Positions 20,761-32,870 are shown, counted from the stretch's first letter. The stretch is DNA of 64,000 nucleotides from Thermochaetoides thermophila DSM 1495 (GCF_000221225.1 NW_006383032.1:496001-560000); one strand, 5' to 3'. A program made the numbers and translations. Notes: a model not told the origin generated them from the sequence alone.

Positions 20761-23702
20761 CTACAGACACTGAGAATACCACTCATTCAGCACTGTGCAC
20801 GTCGTCCCCTCCACGCAAACGTTACTCCCCGTCCACAACCGTCCACCGCACTGGCCCCATTTCTGCACCGGCTGTGGCGCAGGAAGCGCGAGGATTTTCT
20901 GCGCAGCATGCTCCGACACAGTCACGATGTAGCTGCTCGGGTTAGTGGTCGGGACACCGGGGAAGATGGATGCGTCGACGACAAACAGATTGTCTGTGCC
21001 CCAGACGCGGGTGTTCAGGTCGACGACGGCAGTGCCGCCTGCAGGGTGGCGGCCGTCGTCCGGGCCGAGTTTGTTCGTGCCTACCCAGTGGTTGGAGCGT
21101 CGGTTGGAGGGGGAGACGACCATCTATGGGGCGTTAGTTCTTGCCTAGCAAGAGGGAAGGGGGGGGGGGGAGAAGACGTACATTCTCGACGTACTCGCGC
21201 GCAGAAATGCTCGCGTTGGGGTATGTCCAGGTGAGGTTGGCCACATTCTTGAGCGCGTTTTGTAGGTTGATGATGCCCTGGATGACGGCCTCGCGGTCGT
21301 TAGGGTCCTTGAGGTACGGCACGTCGGAGACTACGGTAGTCAGGGACGGTGTGATGGTCATGCGGCCGCGAGAGGTCGCGCCGCGGCCAAGGTACTGGCT
21401 CATTGTGATTGCGTCTGGGGGAAGGGGATTAGTGACTTGTGGGGCTAAGGAGAAGAGGGAGTGAGAAACGTACGGCCGTTGGGGGTGTCGAAGCTGCCTT
21501 CTACGCGAGCGGTCCATTGGAGTTGGCGGACGATGCCGTCGGCGCCTTTGATTTCTTCCCAGAACCTGGGGAGCTGTTAGTCAGAGTTGAGATCACGGGG
21601 GGCAGTGTGTGACTTACATTGGGCCAATGTTAGGGGCGGCTTGGGCCAGGATACCGGAACGACTTTCTGATGGTCTGTTAGTCTCTTGAGGTGTGACTTG
21701 ACAAGGTGAGCACCATACCGAGATATTTCTGCTTGTCCTCGAGAATCGGGCTCGACCAAGCCTCGTAGAAGTCGTAGAAGACAACATCAGGATGGGTGAT
21801 TACAGTGTCAGTCTGCCAAAAAGCTGTTAGTGGTGAACACTCTTTCCATTTAAATAACACTTACGTTGAGATGGTCATCCAAATTGTACCCAACCGGCAG
21901 GTTGATCCACGACGAGCTGTCAATCATAGTCGGGCCATCGATCTCCGAGCTCTTGACAATCTCCAGTTGATCCTGAGGACCAATACCGCTCCTCAGCAAA
22001 ATCTTAGCACTGCCGAAGGTGCCAGCCGACAGGATAACCCGACCTGTCACTTTCGTGACATTCACAATACCCTGATAACCTCCCGGCAGGAACGGCTCGA
22101 CCTCAACACCGGTGATATGGCCACCCTCACGGATGACCCTCCTCACAGAGGTGCCCAACCACAGCTTAAAGTTACTCCTTTGCTTCGCGCTACGGAGGTA
22201 AGTCGCCAGTGGACCGCCACGCTCGCCATTTGAGTACATGTACGGAGTGTTTGAGAAAGTACGGTTCTTCTGATCTGGAGCGTTGTTGGCTGTGACTTGA
22301 GTCCAGCCGGCGCTGCGCAGGGCGTTGGATAGGACTTCGAAGGCTTGCTGATAGTAGCGCTTGCCATCCATAGAAGGTGTGTCGGTACCAGGGATGCGCG
22401 AGAAGACGCGTTGGATGGCGGCTTTCATATCATTACTCTTCCAGCCGGTAGGGAAGAGGTAGTCCCAGTCGAGGGAGTAGGGCTGGTAGGTGTTAGTGGC
22501 TATTCAAAGAGCAAGAACTTAGGAGAAACTCACCTTGAACCACAGACCAGCATTAACAGCTGTACCACCGCCAAGCACACATCCGGCCATCTGGTCGGTA
22601 TCCTCGCAAGCAATGCCTTTCGAATCCTTCCAGATCTGATTGCACAGGCCAGGCACATCAAACCGTGTGAGGTCAGTACCCTCTAGCCACGCAGGCTTCA
22701 TGGTACCGCCATGTTCGCCCGTCGAAGCAGGGCCCTTCTCGATGAGCAGTACGCTCTTGCCGGCCTCGCTCAACCGATCGGCAATGGGCAGGCCACCAGC
22801 ACCGCCGCCGACGACAATATAGTCGAAGACAGCGTCAGTCGGGACCGGGACGCTGGGAACTCCCGTCTCAGTTGGAGTGACACAATCACCAGTGACAGTC
22901 TTGGTCGCTTGAGCCGCCCAAGCGGTATAAGACGGGTTGGCAACATTTCCATCCAGCACAGCACCCCAGATACCCATACCATTGTCATGTTGCTCGAGGG
23001 TTATTTGATCCGGGCAGGTCGGATTACCTGGGGAGGGGAAAGCCTGGACCCAGCCAAGGATCATGAAATTGTTAGTGGTTGACTGGCCGCCAGATAGGCC
23101 GTTGTGGTTCCATTTCAGGCAGTTCTCGCAGCGGAAGATGAGGGTGAAGTGTGTCGAGTTGATGCTCGATGAGATTTGGGTGATCTTGGCGTCGCCGGCG
23201 TAGATATCTGGCATGGCGTAGCCCGTGGCGAAGCGCAGAGAGGTGTAGACCGTGTCTTCGTGTGGCCAGGCGGCGATGAGGAGGGAGTTGGTCATGGAGC
23301 CGCCGAGGGAGACACCACACCAGCCTTGAGCATCTTTGGCTGCGCATTGCTGGGAAGGAGTTAGTGATTGCAGACACAGGAATAGTGAACTCTGGGCTTG
23401 GCTCTTACCAGATAGCCAATGAACTCAGTGGCATCGGTTGAGAAGGCATCTTCCGGTAGGGCCATACCAAAGGTATAGCCACCCTGAGTTTGAGGGGCGC
23501 CATTGGGCAAACCCCAAGTGTTAAAGATGATGCCTGTCTCCGGGTCCGTGAAGGTATTCGGCAGGTTGTTCTGTGCCAGAGACAATGGCAAGACTGGACG
23601 GCCATGTTAATCACGGTTCGACTTACTCACAACTGTTCATCATTTTCACTTACACGATGCAGCCGCGGCCAGGCCGCCAAGCAACCGCGAAGAGGTTCTC
23701 AT
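20761..23702 (-). CDS. cdh: Cellobiose dehydrogenase, class IIA type (AA8-AA3_1-CBM1), 832 aa
   Basis: Nine exons: 23702-23654, 23593-23409, 23349-22534, 22482-21865, 21812-21719, 21666-21618, 21565-21474, 21414-21182 and 21123-20761. The secreted haemoflavoenzyme oxidises cellobiose and passes electrons to lytic polysaccharide monooxygenases. The joined product starts with a signal peptide ending about ASFLPLSLA|QNN. The haem b domain (AA8) follows; axial ligands are Met of LGGSM (about 97) and His of LEQHDNGMG (about 199), by analogy to the Met/His pair of the Phanerochaete enzyme. A Thr/Pro linker leads to the FAD domain with VGGGAGGLPIADRLSEAG (GxGxxG). The GMC catalytic pair is His in SNRRSNHWVG and Asn in TTNPSSY. 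The protein ends in a CBM1 cellulose-binding module (WGQCGG...C...WYSQC). The cytochrome and flavin domains are complete with no break. The first intron splits the signal peptide. The class IIA call rests on the CBM1. Confidence 0.96.
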
Positions 23703-25148
23703 CTTGATGTTGAACCACGGCGGCAGTTGGATCTCGCCGGAGTCTGGCTATCAGATAGATGAAGGGAGATTACCCTCGCGAGCAGGGTAGGGTCTTTCTC
23801 TCTACTTAAACCCCAAGATGACTATCTTCTCTGCCCCATGCAACCCGCAAACAAGTTCAAGCGCTCGCGCTTGAACAGATTTCCCCAGGATAGACTGGGG
23901 GTTGCCAAATGAAGGAAGCCGCCACAATATCTCCGGTAGGTGAAAAGCATGGCAGCCCTGACTGTGATGGCGGGGGGGGAGGGGGGGATGCAACCTTGAC
24001 GGGGTACTCGGAGAGCAGACATGAGTTTTCCTTTTTGCTCATTTCGAATACCAAAGCTACATAGGTCTCTGGTAGGGGAGTATACACAGGCCATCTGCAT
24101 GTTAAAGCGACCAATGGCTATGGTTATGTTCCCGGACTGCTTTATGTCATGCCCGATGTACAGCTCTGCTCGCGACAACCTCCTCAAGGAAGCAACATCC
24201 GCGACCTTGCGCAATCCTGATCTAAGAACTTGAAAATCCCATGATCGAGCAAGGTTACATTGCGATGCTGCTGCGAGGTTAGCGAGCCATGTTTCTCTCT
24301 TCACTCGCGAAGCTCAAGTGTAGGGGAGCAGACAAACGGCGGCAAGCTCGCCGTCCCGGATCGAGGCACCGTTGATTGCCAGGGGCGTACTCATCGCCAA
24401 GCTCACACGCCGTGAGATTAAATTAGCAATCCTGCCCCAGGATGCTGGGTTCAGACTCCCGGTATGCCGAGACCTTTCCGAAAACGATGGCCACGGCACA
24501 TGGCCTCCGAGATGCTTCCCGTGCGGGCGACTGAATCGGGAATGCAAGGGTTAGTAAGACGCATGGGATTGGATGAACGATGGTGATTTGGTTTAGAGGT
24601 TGGTGCGCCTATGTGGAAGCTGACTTGACTACTGCAACGGTGACCGTTGCTTGCGCAAGATGGCTTATGTAGATCTCCATGGAGGGTTGGAACTTTGCTA
24701 GGGATTGTAACGGCGCGCCTGGCTGTACCTGGAAGGTTTCTAAAGGTGGAGGAGGGGTTAAGAGGGAGCGAGAACTCGATGATGGAGGGGAACAAAACGG
24801 GGTAAACCCTCATGTCCTCCCACAGGTTGTCCTGGAGAAGCACGGTTACAACCCACGAAAAAAACCGATGCTCAACCCTTAAGGGAGATATATTATATGA
24901 TTATTGCCTGGCGTAGATTATTCAAGCCTAGCTATTGTGGTTGTTTGGAAACTTTAGGACGGGGAAGAGGTTCATGCGTCATGCGAAATGGCGGCGAACT
25001 GACACCGAAGGGCTTACTGTTTCAAGTCCCAAGAGGAGCGACAAATTTGACCCCATGGATAACAACTCGAAGTCTCAATCGTAACTTGGACCAAGAAAAA
25101 AGTTCGCTAACTCACGGACAGGAAGCAGCAAAAAGCAAAACCGACAAT
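23703..25148. other. Promoter region of cellobiose dehydrogenase, otherwise empty
   Basis: About 1.45 kb. The part next to 23703 is the upstream region of the cellobiose dehydrogenase. It contains interrupted G-tracts at 23972-23987 and a CTGGGG word near 23898 that fits the loose carbon-repressor (Cre1) core SYGGRG, too short to prove a site. Frames here (up to 160 codons) have no domain. No RNA gene is seen before the tRNA. Confidence 0.45.
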
Positions 25149-25220
25149 CGACCCAAGTGCGGCTCGAACGCACAATCTTCAGAGCCGAAATCTGACGCCT
25201 TACCATTTGGCCATTGGGCC
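25149..25220 (-). tRNA. tRNA-Arg (anticodon UCG)
   Basis: Reading the minus strand from 25220, the cloverleaf is complete. The acceptor 5' GGCCCAA pairs with 3' TTGGGTC with one G-U pair. The D arm is GCC/GGC with an AAATGGTAA loop. The anticodon stem TCAGA/TCTGA has loop TTTCGGC, placing TCG at positions 34-36. The T arm is GTGCG/CGCAC with loop TTCGAGC. G is the discriminator. There is no intron, and CCA is not encoded, as expected in eukaryotes. A run of five T follows on the minus strand near 25131-25135, fitting a Pol III terminator. Confidence 0.93.
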
Positions 25221-25455
25221 TTGTCATTCTGAGATACTGTAAACTCAGATCTTGGCTCCAAGAGGACCCACACCATCTACACGCCAAGGCTTTCATCCGG
25301 TGGGGAGTTATCGATAAGAGCTCCACATCAACTTTTTCTTTGCTCCGATAAGGATCGAGAGCGACCGCATCAAACATCGTGAAGGGGATCCTGTGTTGAA
25401 GCCATAGAAACGGTCATCTATTGATTCACCTAAACTCCATAATATAACCGTCAAG

Positions 25456-26268
25456 ATGCGCCCTCTTACAGATCAGGAGATGAAGATTGTGTTGGACAAG
25501 GTACTTGGCCCATTGACAGTCGTGAAGTTCTCCAAAGGACCCTTCCGTCTCACTAACGCCATCTCCAGTTGGCCAACTACATGACCGACCTCAAAAGCCT
25601 GATCGCTCCTCTCGAAGATGGCGACCGTTACGTTTTTCGCATGCAAAAGGATCGCGTATGTCCCCTTGCTTTCGCTCGCTTTTGCTGACGGTTCCGATCC
25701 GATCTAACATTCGCTTCCTCGACAACAGGTCTACTACGTCAAGCTGTCCATTGCCAACATTGCTACCTGCGTCGCCCGCGACAAGCTCCTCAGCCTCGGC
25801 ACCTGCTTAGGCAAGATGACAAAGTCGGGGAAGTTCCGGCTGCATATTACGGCCCTGCCTATCCTTGCCCAAAACGCTCGGTATAAGATTTGGGTCAAGG
25901 ATAACGGTGCGCAGCCGTTCCTTTATGGCTCGAACAGTATGTGTTACGTTCAGAGGAAGACTCCAAGGGATGTGTGGATATTGACGATGAGGGAAACAGT
26001 TGTAAAGGCGCACGTTGGCCGATGGACGGAGGATTGCCCCGAGCATTCGGGCTGCGTTGTCTACAATATGGCGGATATTCCTCTTGGTTTCGGCGTGGTA
26101 TGTTCTTTCATCCCTGAAGTTGCTGCGGCATATCTAACCGCTAGATTACAGACTGCCAGGAGTACGGCTGAGGCGCGCCGTCTCGATCCCACGGGTATTG
26201 TCTGCTTTAGGCAGGCTGACTGCGGCGAGTACCTGCGCGATGAAGACACTTTGTTCACAGGCGCATAG
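25456..26268 (+). CDS. nip7: 60S ribosome biogenesis protein NIP7, 184 aa
   Basis: Five exons: 25456-25500, 25569-25655, 25729-25936, 26000-26097 and 26152-26268. NIP7 is a nucleolar factor needed for 27S pre-rRNA processing and 60S assembly. The joined product has the family start MRPLTDQEMKIVLDKLANYM, a central segment VYYVKLSIANIATCVARDKL and a C-terminal PUA RNA-binding domain with VYNMADIPLGFGV and a closing ADCGEYLRDEDTL. The third intron (25937-25999) is 63 bases with no stop, so an unspliced frame reads through it. Removing it gives YGSN-I-VKAHVGR, which fits the family. Length matches the usual 180 aa. Confidence 0.95.
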
Positions 26269-26591
26269 TTACGAGAGGATAGGAACATGTAATGGGGTAG
26301 TTCGGCGGCTGAACATGTTGTTCAGAGTGATGGACAAACCAAAAAGGACCGGCGTCATGGCGTTTTCAGAGGATCTTGGATCGTTGGTGTACATACTTCG
26401 GGGCGGACATTGCTTTAAAGGCAACAAAACCAATGGCTCTTCAGTCTGACATGCAACAAGATACCAGCATATATCTTTTCGTTTTCCCTATAACCAAAAA
26501 TGCCCTCATTCACCCATATATCTGTCTATCGTTCTTCCACCAACGGAAAGGCCAACTTGGAAGTTGTATACCATAGTCCCACTTTAATCAA
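26269..26591. other. Convergent intergenic spacer, NIP7 / PRO1
   Basis: About 320 bases between two convergent stop codons. It should contain both terminators. No gene or repeat is seen. Confidence 0.4.
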
Positions 26592-28431
26592 TCATACCGC
26601 AGCCGCAGCATCGCTCTCATCCCCCTTCCGATCAGCGCTCTCCCTAACCGGCGTAGCCGGCCTCGTCTCAAACAGACTGACGCTTCCCCTCTGCGCAACA
26701 TACTCGCTATCCGCATACCCCAGTAACTTCTCGATCTCCGAGCTCTGGTGCCCCTTGATCCTCAGGATCTCCGCGCTCGAATACTCCGTTAGTGCCCGTC
26801 CCACCTCCCGTTCTGTCCCCTTCACCCACAATCTCTCCTTCTCCTTCTGCTGTCCCTCCCCCTCAGAGGTCGGGGACTCCCCTCCATACGTCTTCTTCAC
26901 CCTCTCAACTACCACAAGCCGGACCGCCTCGTGACCTGCAAACGTCCCCTCTACGTCAACCACGCCGACGGGTAACAGCCCTGCTTTTCCCACAAGTGCG
27001 CGGTACGCACCCTGATCGATATACAGCGTGCCGTGCGGGCGCAGGCCGTGCAGAATCCAGAAGTGACGTTCGCGGATACGTTGCTGGGAGGGCAGGAAGC
27101 GTGTGTGGAGGGGGATTTTTTCGGGGGTAGCGAGGGCGGAGGGAGCGGCGGAGGCTGCGGCGGTAGCGGGGTTTGTCTCAGGGTTTTGCTGGGGGAGGTC
27201 GGGGGTTTCGGCGGAGGGGAATTGTTGTTGCTTTTTTATGGCGCGGGTTGCTTTGGCAGTGGTGGCTGCGGCGGCGAGAGAGGGTGGGGAGCGGCTTGCT
27301 TGGACGTGCTTGACGATCTTGATGATGTTGCCTGGGTTGGAGGAGCGTGTGATGATGGTCATGACGCCAGCTGAGGTTGCGAGACGGGCAGCGACGATCT
27401 TGGTTGACATGCCGCCTGTTCCGAGGGATGAGCCGGCGGACGAGACTGAGTGATTGGTTAGCAGGAGTTTAAAGAATGATGAGTGATGTGAGGGGTGACA
27501 GTACCATCTGCCACCAAGGACCCAATGTCTTCAACTACCTCGATAGGCTGAGCATCAGGGTTCGTCCTGGGATTCTTGTCGTACAGACAGTCGACATCAG
27601 TCATGAGGAAAAGGAGGTCGGCGTGGACCATGGCAGCTGTGATGGCCGAGAGCGTGTCGTTGTCGCCAAACTTGATCTCAGACACTGCCAGCGTGTCGTT
27701 CTCGTTGACGATGGGGATCACACCCATATCGAGTAACTCATTAAAGGTCCTCTGGGCATTAAGGTACCTCGACCTCTAAGGGACAACATGTGAGTGACTC
27801 GACAAACCGTCCCTCAGCGATAACAGTTCACTTACATCGGAGATATCATTTCTGGTGAGGAGAATCTGAGCAATTGGCTGTCGAAGGTGGTTGAACAGGC
27901 TATCCCATAGACTCATGAGGCGACACTGGCCAATAGCAGCAAGAGCCTGTGATGGTGAGCAAAATGGTCATGATAACTTCACCACGAAGCCGTACCTGCA
28001 GTTTTGAGACCTGCTTCGGCCTCTTGTCGACATCCATGCGACGCAGGCCAACGCCAATGGCGCCGGACGAGACGATGACAACCCTGTGTCCATCTTTCCT
28101 CAACTTCACTGCCGTCTCGACTATCGACGTCAGGATGGAGAGAAGAGGCTCATGGGTCTTTTCGTCCACGATCGAGCTAGTTCCTGGAGGGGTCGGCACG
28201 TGTTAGTTAGTGCTCCTGAGGGCTCCGATACACCCCTGTGTGTGTGAGATGTGACATGCTCACCCAGCTTGATGACAACGCCAAGCGGACGAGGACCCCT
28301 CATGGCTGTTGACAAACGGCTCAAAAATCAGCAAAAAAAAAAGCAAAATAACGAGAAACCTAGGAGAAAACAGGGCTGATGGCATGGGCTGAGGGATTTG
28401 TAATCTTACACAGCGTGCTACTTGAGTCCAT
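26592..28431 (-). CDS. pro1: Glutamate 5-kinase (proline biosynthesis), 495 aa
   Basis: Six exons: 28431-28410, 28305-28264, 28183-27996, 27946-27836, 27775-27505 and 27445-26592. The enzyme phosphorylates L-glutamate to glutamyl-5-phosphate, the first and usually feedback-controlled step of proline synthesis in the cytosol. The amino-acid kinase domain shows VIKLGTSSIVDEK, RVVIVSSGAIGVGLRRM, a GVIPIVNENDTLAVSEIKFG motif with DNDTLSA, TDVDCLYDKNP and the glycine-rich LGTGGMSTKI loop. A C-terminal PUA domain follows (about GTLYIDQGAYRAL to EYSSAEIL). Between the two lies an Ala/Pro/Gln-rich insert of about 65 residues (27293-27100), which is longer than in yeast Pro1. The first exon is only 22 bases. 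It is divergent with ATP23 and convergent with NIP7. Confidence 0.95.
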
Positions 28432-29066
28432 TTTAACGATTAATACCACCTTTCGGGAGCTTCAGGGGCGATGTGATTTTTGAGTCTTGGACGATGCAAG
28501 TGCAGGGTCGCGCATCCGATCAGTGGAGTCATTTCCACTTAGCTGCGCCCTGCGGGACCCTCGGCCAGCCTTTGAGCGTCACAGGATTGGCCGAGATCGG
28601 GAGGGGCCAGAAATCTGGGGTCCAACCTTTCTCCTAGAGCGCCCTTTTGATGTTGCTCACTGCGGTTCTCACCGCCCTGACACGGCCGGCAAAAACGGCC
28701 AGGCGGCAGAATGTGGGTCTGAAGCGACCGTCTTGGCGCGCCGGCCCGTGTTAGCGGTTGCGCTAGCAAGGAATATCGCATTCTCGACTTGCTGCTATCA
28801 AACTTGCAACTGGGCCCGTTGATGTGTGTGCAAGACAACATCAAGAATCAAGACCACGGCGAATGATCACAGCGAAATAGTCGAATGCAGTACATTGTCT
28901 GAGAGTACTACCTATCTCTACGAAGCATTGACGCCGAGATAATTTTCTTTGACTTGCTTTCAAGCCAGGCTTTGAGCCTGGGCCAAGACACCCGACAGCT
29001 CTATCATCATCATCAGCGACGACAACAACCCCTCCTCTCCCCTCTCCCACTCAACTGAACCCAGCC
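28432..29066. other. Divergent promoter region, PRO1 / ATP23
   Basis: About 635 bases between two divergent start codons. The right end is CT-rich and runs into the ATP23 start. No RNA gene and no clear factor site are seen. Confidence 0.45.
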
Positions 29067-29929
29067 ATGGCGCCGTCACAACCTTCCTCCTCATCAACGC
29101 CCTCCTCAGACTCCTCAACTGCCTCCCCGTCACAACAACAACCCCAGATCCGCTTCCTCGAAAACGACCCCGCCCGCACAGGCTACGACCCCTCGCTCAA
29201 ATGGTATATCAACTACTTCAAGATCCTGATGGGCCAGATCACGCCCGAAGGCATTGAGCACTATCGTGAAGACCGGTACAAGGCCAACGAAGCTCGGGAT
29301 TGCGCTCGCTGCGAGGCCGACCGCGACTACCTGTTCAAGTACTCGCCCATCATCCGGTTCATGCGGGAGAAGATTGCCGCGCTGAATGGGACGCTGGACG
29401 AGACAAACGTGGTGTGTCGGCGGTGTCCGGCGCGAATCACGGAGGACGGGAAGGTTGTAAGGCAGGGCGGCGGGTTCAGTCCCGAGCATGGGATCCTGAT
29501 TTGCGCTAACGAGATGCGGGATCGGTCACATCTGGAGGATACGCTTGCGCATGAGATGGTGCATGCGTGGGACCATTTGAGGTGGAAGGTTGATTGGGAG
29601 GGGAAGACGACGCTGCGGCATGCTGCATGTACTGAGGTGTGTGTGCTTTTCGGGAGATCAAAGATGGGATATGAACTGCTGACATCATATTTCACAAGAT
29701 CCGGGCGTCGATGCTCAGCGGAGAGTGCAGATGGACTCGCGAAGCCGTGACACGAGGAAACTGGTTGACGCTGACAGAACAGTTCCAGAACTGTGTGCGG
29801 TCACGGGCGATTCAGTCAGTGATGGCGCGACCAGCGTGCAAGGACGAGGCGCACGCAGCCAAAGTGGTCAACGAGGTGTGGGATTCATGCTTTGCGGACA
29901 AGAGACCATTTGATGACATTTACCGTTGA
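29067..29929 (+). CDS. atp23: Mitochondrial inner membrane protease ATP23, 266 aa
   Basis: Two exons: 29067-29636 and 29699-29929. ATP23 is an intermembrane-space metalloprotease that processes Atp6 and helps assemble the Fo part of ATP synthase. The catalytic zinc motif HEMVHAWD (HExxH) lies at about residues 168-175. Family Cys pairs flank it: CARCEAD, CRRCPARI, and C-T-E before the intron. The C-terminal half (SGECRWTREAVTRGNW, then ACKDEAHAAKVVNEVWDSCF) is typical. The first 25 residues are a Ser/Pro/Gln-rich low-complexity leader. ATP23 enters through the Mia40 pathway, so no cleavable presequence is expected. The long frame stops soon after the exon 1 donor, and splicing restores it. 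Confidence 0.95.
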
Positions 29930-30250
29930 TATATCCCACCTCCTCTGTCATCTATGGGCGAGATGTGTGTAGTTTCAATGTGTGTATTAATATATACCGA
30001 ACCTCTCCCCGCAGCGACCGATGTCCAGAATGATACACACGAAGAACGGCCACAACCAGTTCGTTCGAGACATGAACCAAAACACGTGAACCCACACAGC
30101 TGGCTCCGCTTATGAAAAAGAAAACCGAACTCCAAAAAAAAAAACTCCTGTGACGCCCCTCCGTCGGCCCTGGAATGCCGTCAACGCACTAGAAAAAGTA
30201 AAACTCATGTCATCGTCAAGAGGCATCCCTAACATCAAAGACTCCGGTGT
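29930..30250. other. Convergent intergenic spacer, ATP23 / Aurora kinase
   Basis: About 320 bases between convergent stop codons, with an A-tract at 30133-30144. No gene is seen. Confidence 0.4.
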
Positions 30251-31784
30251 TCATTTGAGCGGCTTCTCCCTATTGGCTGCACGCTCGCCCTTGACACAGT
30301 GCTTGATGATCCAAGGGTGGTTCTGGACCTCGTCGAGCGAGAGCCGCTTCTCGGGGTCAAGGACCAGGAGCTGCAAATGTTTCAGTTAGCATAACCATTT
30401 TGCAGGATAGAAGAAAAAAAGGTCAAGTACAACATACCCTCTTAATGAGATCCTGGGCCTCTTTGCTCACCCACTGAGGGATGGTCATATCAGCCTTGGC
30501 GATACGCCGCTGCGTCATGATGGGAGTGTCCTCGAACGGCGCCTCGCCAACGAGGAACTCGTAGGTCAAGACCCCCAAGCTCCATAGATCAACCTTCTCA
30601 TTGTACCAGTTCTCCTTGCTGCCCGAGCGGATCATCTCGGGCGGCAGGTAGTCGAGAGTGCCGCACAGGGTCTTGCGGCGGTTGTTGGGCGCGTGCACGC
30701 TCCAGCCAAAGTCAGAGATCTTGATCTCGCCGTGGATACCGACAAGGATGTTCTCGGGCTTGATGTCGCGATGGATGACATGCTTACGGTGCAGGTACTT
30801 GAGCGCCGACGCCATCTGCGCAATATACTGGGCCGCCTTCCATTCAGGGAAGCGGCCCTCGCGCCGCAGATGTTTGTACAGCTCGCCCTTGCCTGCGTAC
30901 TCAAGGATGAGAAAGATGCGTTTGCTGTCATGGAAGTGGCCGTACAGCTTCAGGATGTTGGGGTGCCGCAGGTTCGACTGAATCTCGATTTCGCGGCGCA
31001 CCTGCTTCTCCACGCCAGACCCTTGCTGGAGCTCTGACTTGTAGAGCACCTTGAGCGCGCATATGAAGCCACTTGTGCGCTCGCGTGCCAGATACACTCG
31101 CCCGAATTTGCCCTTGCCCAGCGGCCGCCCAATCTCGAACATGCCAAGGTGGAAGTTCTTGACCACAGGCTTTTCTATTTGTGGCGCGGGAACGACGGCG
31201 GTTTCCTCCTCTTGTTGTTGCTCCTCCTTTTGTGATTCCTCTGTTTCTTCATCGGGCTGTTCATTTACCTGCTGCTCCGCATCATAATAGTCGTGCTTAG
31301 AGCTATATGTTGATGTGCTGGAGGTTGACTTGGTAGAGGTTGGCGGTGAGGGCCTGGATTTTGCGGAGGAAATTGTAGCTGATGTGGAGGATGCGGAGGC
31401 GGAGCCAGAGGGCTTCTCCCTTTCCTTCCTGGCATCCCTTTCCTTCCTCGGTGATGGCGGGTTGGTTGGTGTCATGGGGTGGCTTCGTTGCGCTGCCTGA
31501 GACGGCAAGGTTACTGTGGTCTTGAGGGTGTTGGCGCTGTTGGCGTTTTGTGACTGCAGGGCGATCTTGAAGAGGTTTTTGGGTTTCATGGGCTGAGTAG
31601 AATAGCGCGTGGTTGATGGCTCAACCGTCTGAGATAAAGTCAGCCGTGGTAAGGCCATTTAAGCGACGGATGGTGCATATCAACATACCTTCGTCTTCTG
31701 GTACAGGCGCATATTCTCTCCAGGGTCATTCTCGTCGGTGACGGCCAGCCGCTCGAAGCGCGACTCGAGTCCTCTTGTGGTCAT
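30251..31784 (-). CDS. ark1: Aurora protein kinase (Ipl1/Ark1), 468 aa
   Basis: Three exons: 31784-31689, 31628-30438 and 30370-30251. Aurora kinase is the catalytic core of the chromosomal passenger complex and corrects kinetochore-microtubule attachment. The N-terminal 190 residues are disordered, with a Glu/Gln-rich tract near 150-175. The kinase domain begins about residue 195: GKGKFGRVYLA (P-loop), ALKV (Lys about 225), VIHRDIKPEN (Asp about 320), DFGWSVHAPNNRR (Asp about 338), then the Aurora-specific activation loop RRKTLCGTLDYLPPEM with Thr about 352, and LWSLGVLTYEFLVGEAPFED. The last exon gives the subdomain XI tail LLVLDPEKRLSLDEVQNHPW. The RRKTLCGTLDYLPPEM string separates Aurora from other AGC-like kinases. 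Confidence 0.96.
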
Positions 31785-32870
31785 TGTGTGATTTGTGTTG
31801 TACACTATTAGAAGGAGAGAGCAGTATGGTATAGACTGAAGTGAAGATAGCGATGGCGAGAGCTGGCTGCAGTTGTGTTGAGAAGTTGACTAAGTTCAGG
31901 GATGTGCTATGTGGAGGCCTCCATTGGGATTATTTACGCATCTTGTTTGGGTGGCGGTTACCCGGCAACCATTAGCGTGGGGCCCACCAAAGAGTCCTAA
32001 GGGTCCTGTGCTGAGACAAATTTACCCACAGCATCTCACGTGCAGATGGACTTGGCATGATCTCGACCAAAACCTCTGGGCTCACAAGTAGGTTGAGGAT
32101 TGGAATCCAAGTTGTTTAAATATATGACCCCCATCTGCTTCTCTCATTTTGTTTAGCTGCTTAAGACCGTGGATCTTGTGCTCACCAACCCATGTTCCTG
32201 TATGTTGGATTGACAGTGTGGTAGGCAGACCTGACGGTTTCCAATCCGCAACCTTCTTGCGATCCATGAACCATTGTGGTTGCGCTGTGCCGCTGGTGCA
32301 GGTTTCCTGGGCGGCGAATCAATGTCCGTGGCACTGTCATTTGGAAGTCAAGTTGTCCCCCATAATGTTCGCCACGTCGCCAATAAACACAAAGCATGCA
32401 GTTGTCCTCGTGTCGACGACATCAAGGGAGACGGATGGTGGTTATACAGTAAGGAAGGCAAGGAAAAACAGGTATACATGGGTTTTCCGTCCTCAGGTCT
32501 AATGTTGAAGGCTGTAAATCAAAGCTCCAGTACATGAGCCTGCGAAAGGACCACCACATGTACGAGCCCAGACAAGGCTGGCAAAGGCGTGGCGCTTATA
32601 GAACACATGGGCGCTAACTGAACCCCAGCTTAACAGTCTGCGACGGATCACCTGCGTAAGACCTTCGAGCGTCGCATGCCCTGCTTGAGGCTCTCTATTT
32701 GTAACCTTTCATGTCGCGTGCGAAGTACAAGAACATGCTGATTCCCTCAGATTTACGGATCAAAACCCCGTGGGTTTGCCTGTGCCGATCTATGTTAACC
32801 TCGTAAAACAGCAGCGTGTCCAATGCGCCGATTTTAAACATCAAATCCGAGCTGGAGCTTCCAAAGACCT
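31785..32870. other. Intergenic, Aurora promoter and left edge of HET island
   Basis: About 1.1 kb. The left part is the Aurora kinase upstream region. The remainder has frames on both strands (60-117 codons at 32082-32537) without a recognisable domain; they might be old remnants, but I cannot match them to anything in the window. Confidence 0.4.

Noticed and set aside
20356..21234. 292-codon plus frame with Ile-Tyr repeats
   Set aside because: It translates the AT microsatellite, crosses the N gap and runs antisense into the last exons of cellobiose dehydrogenase.
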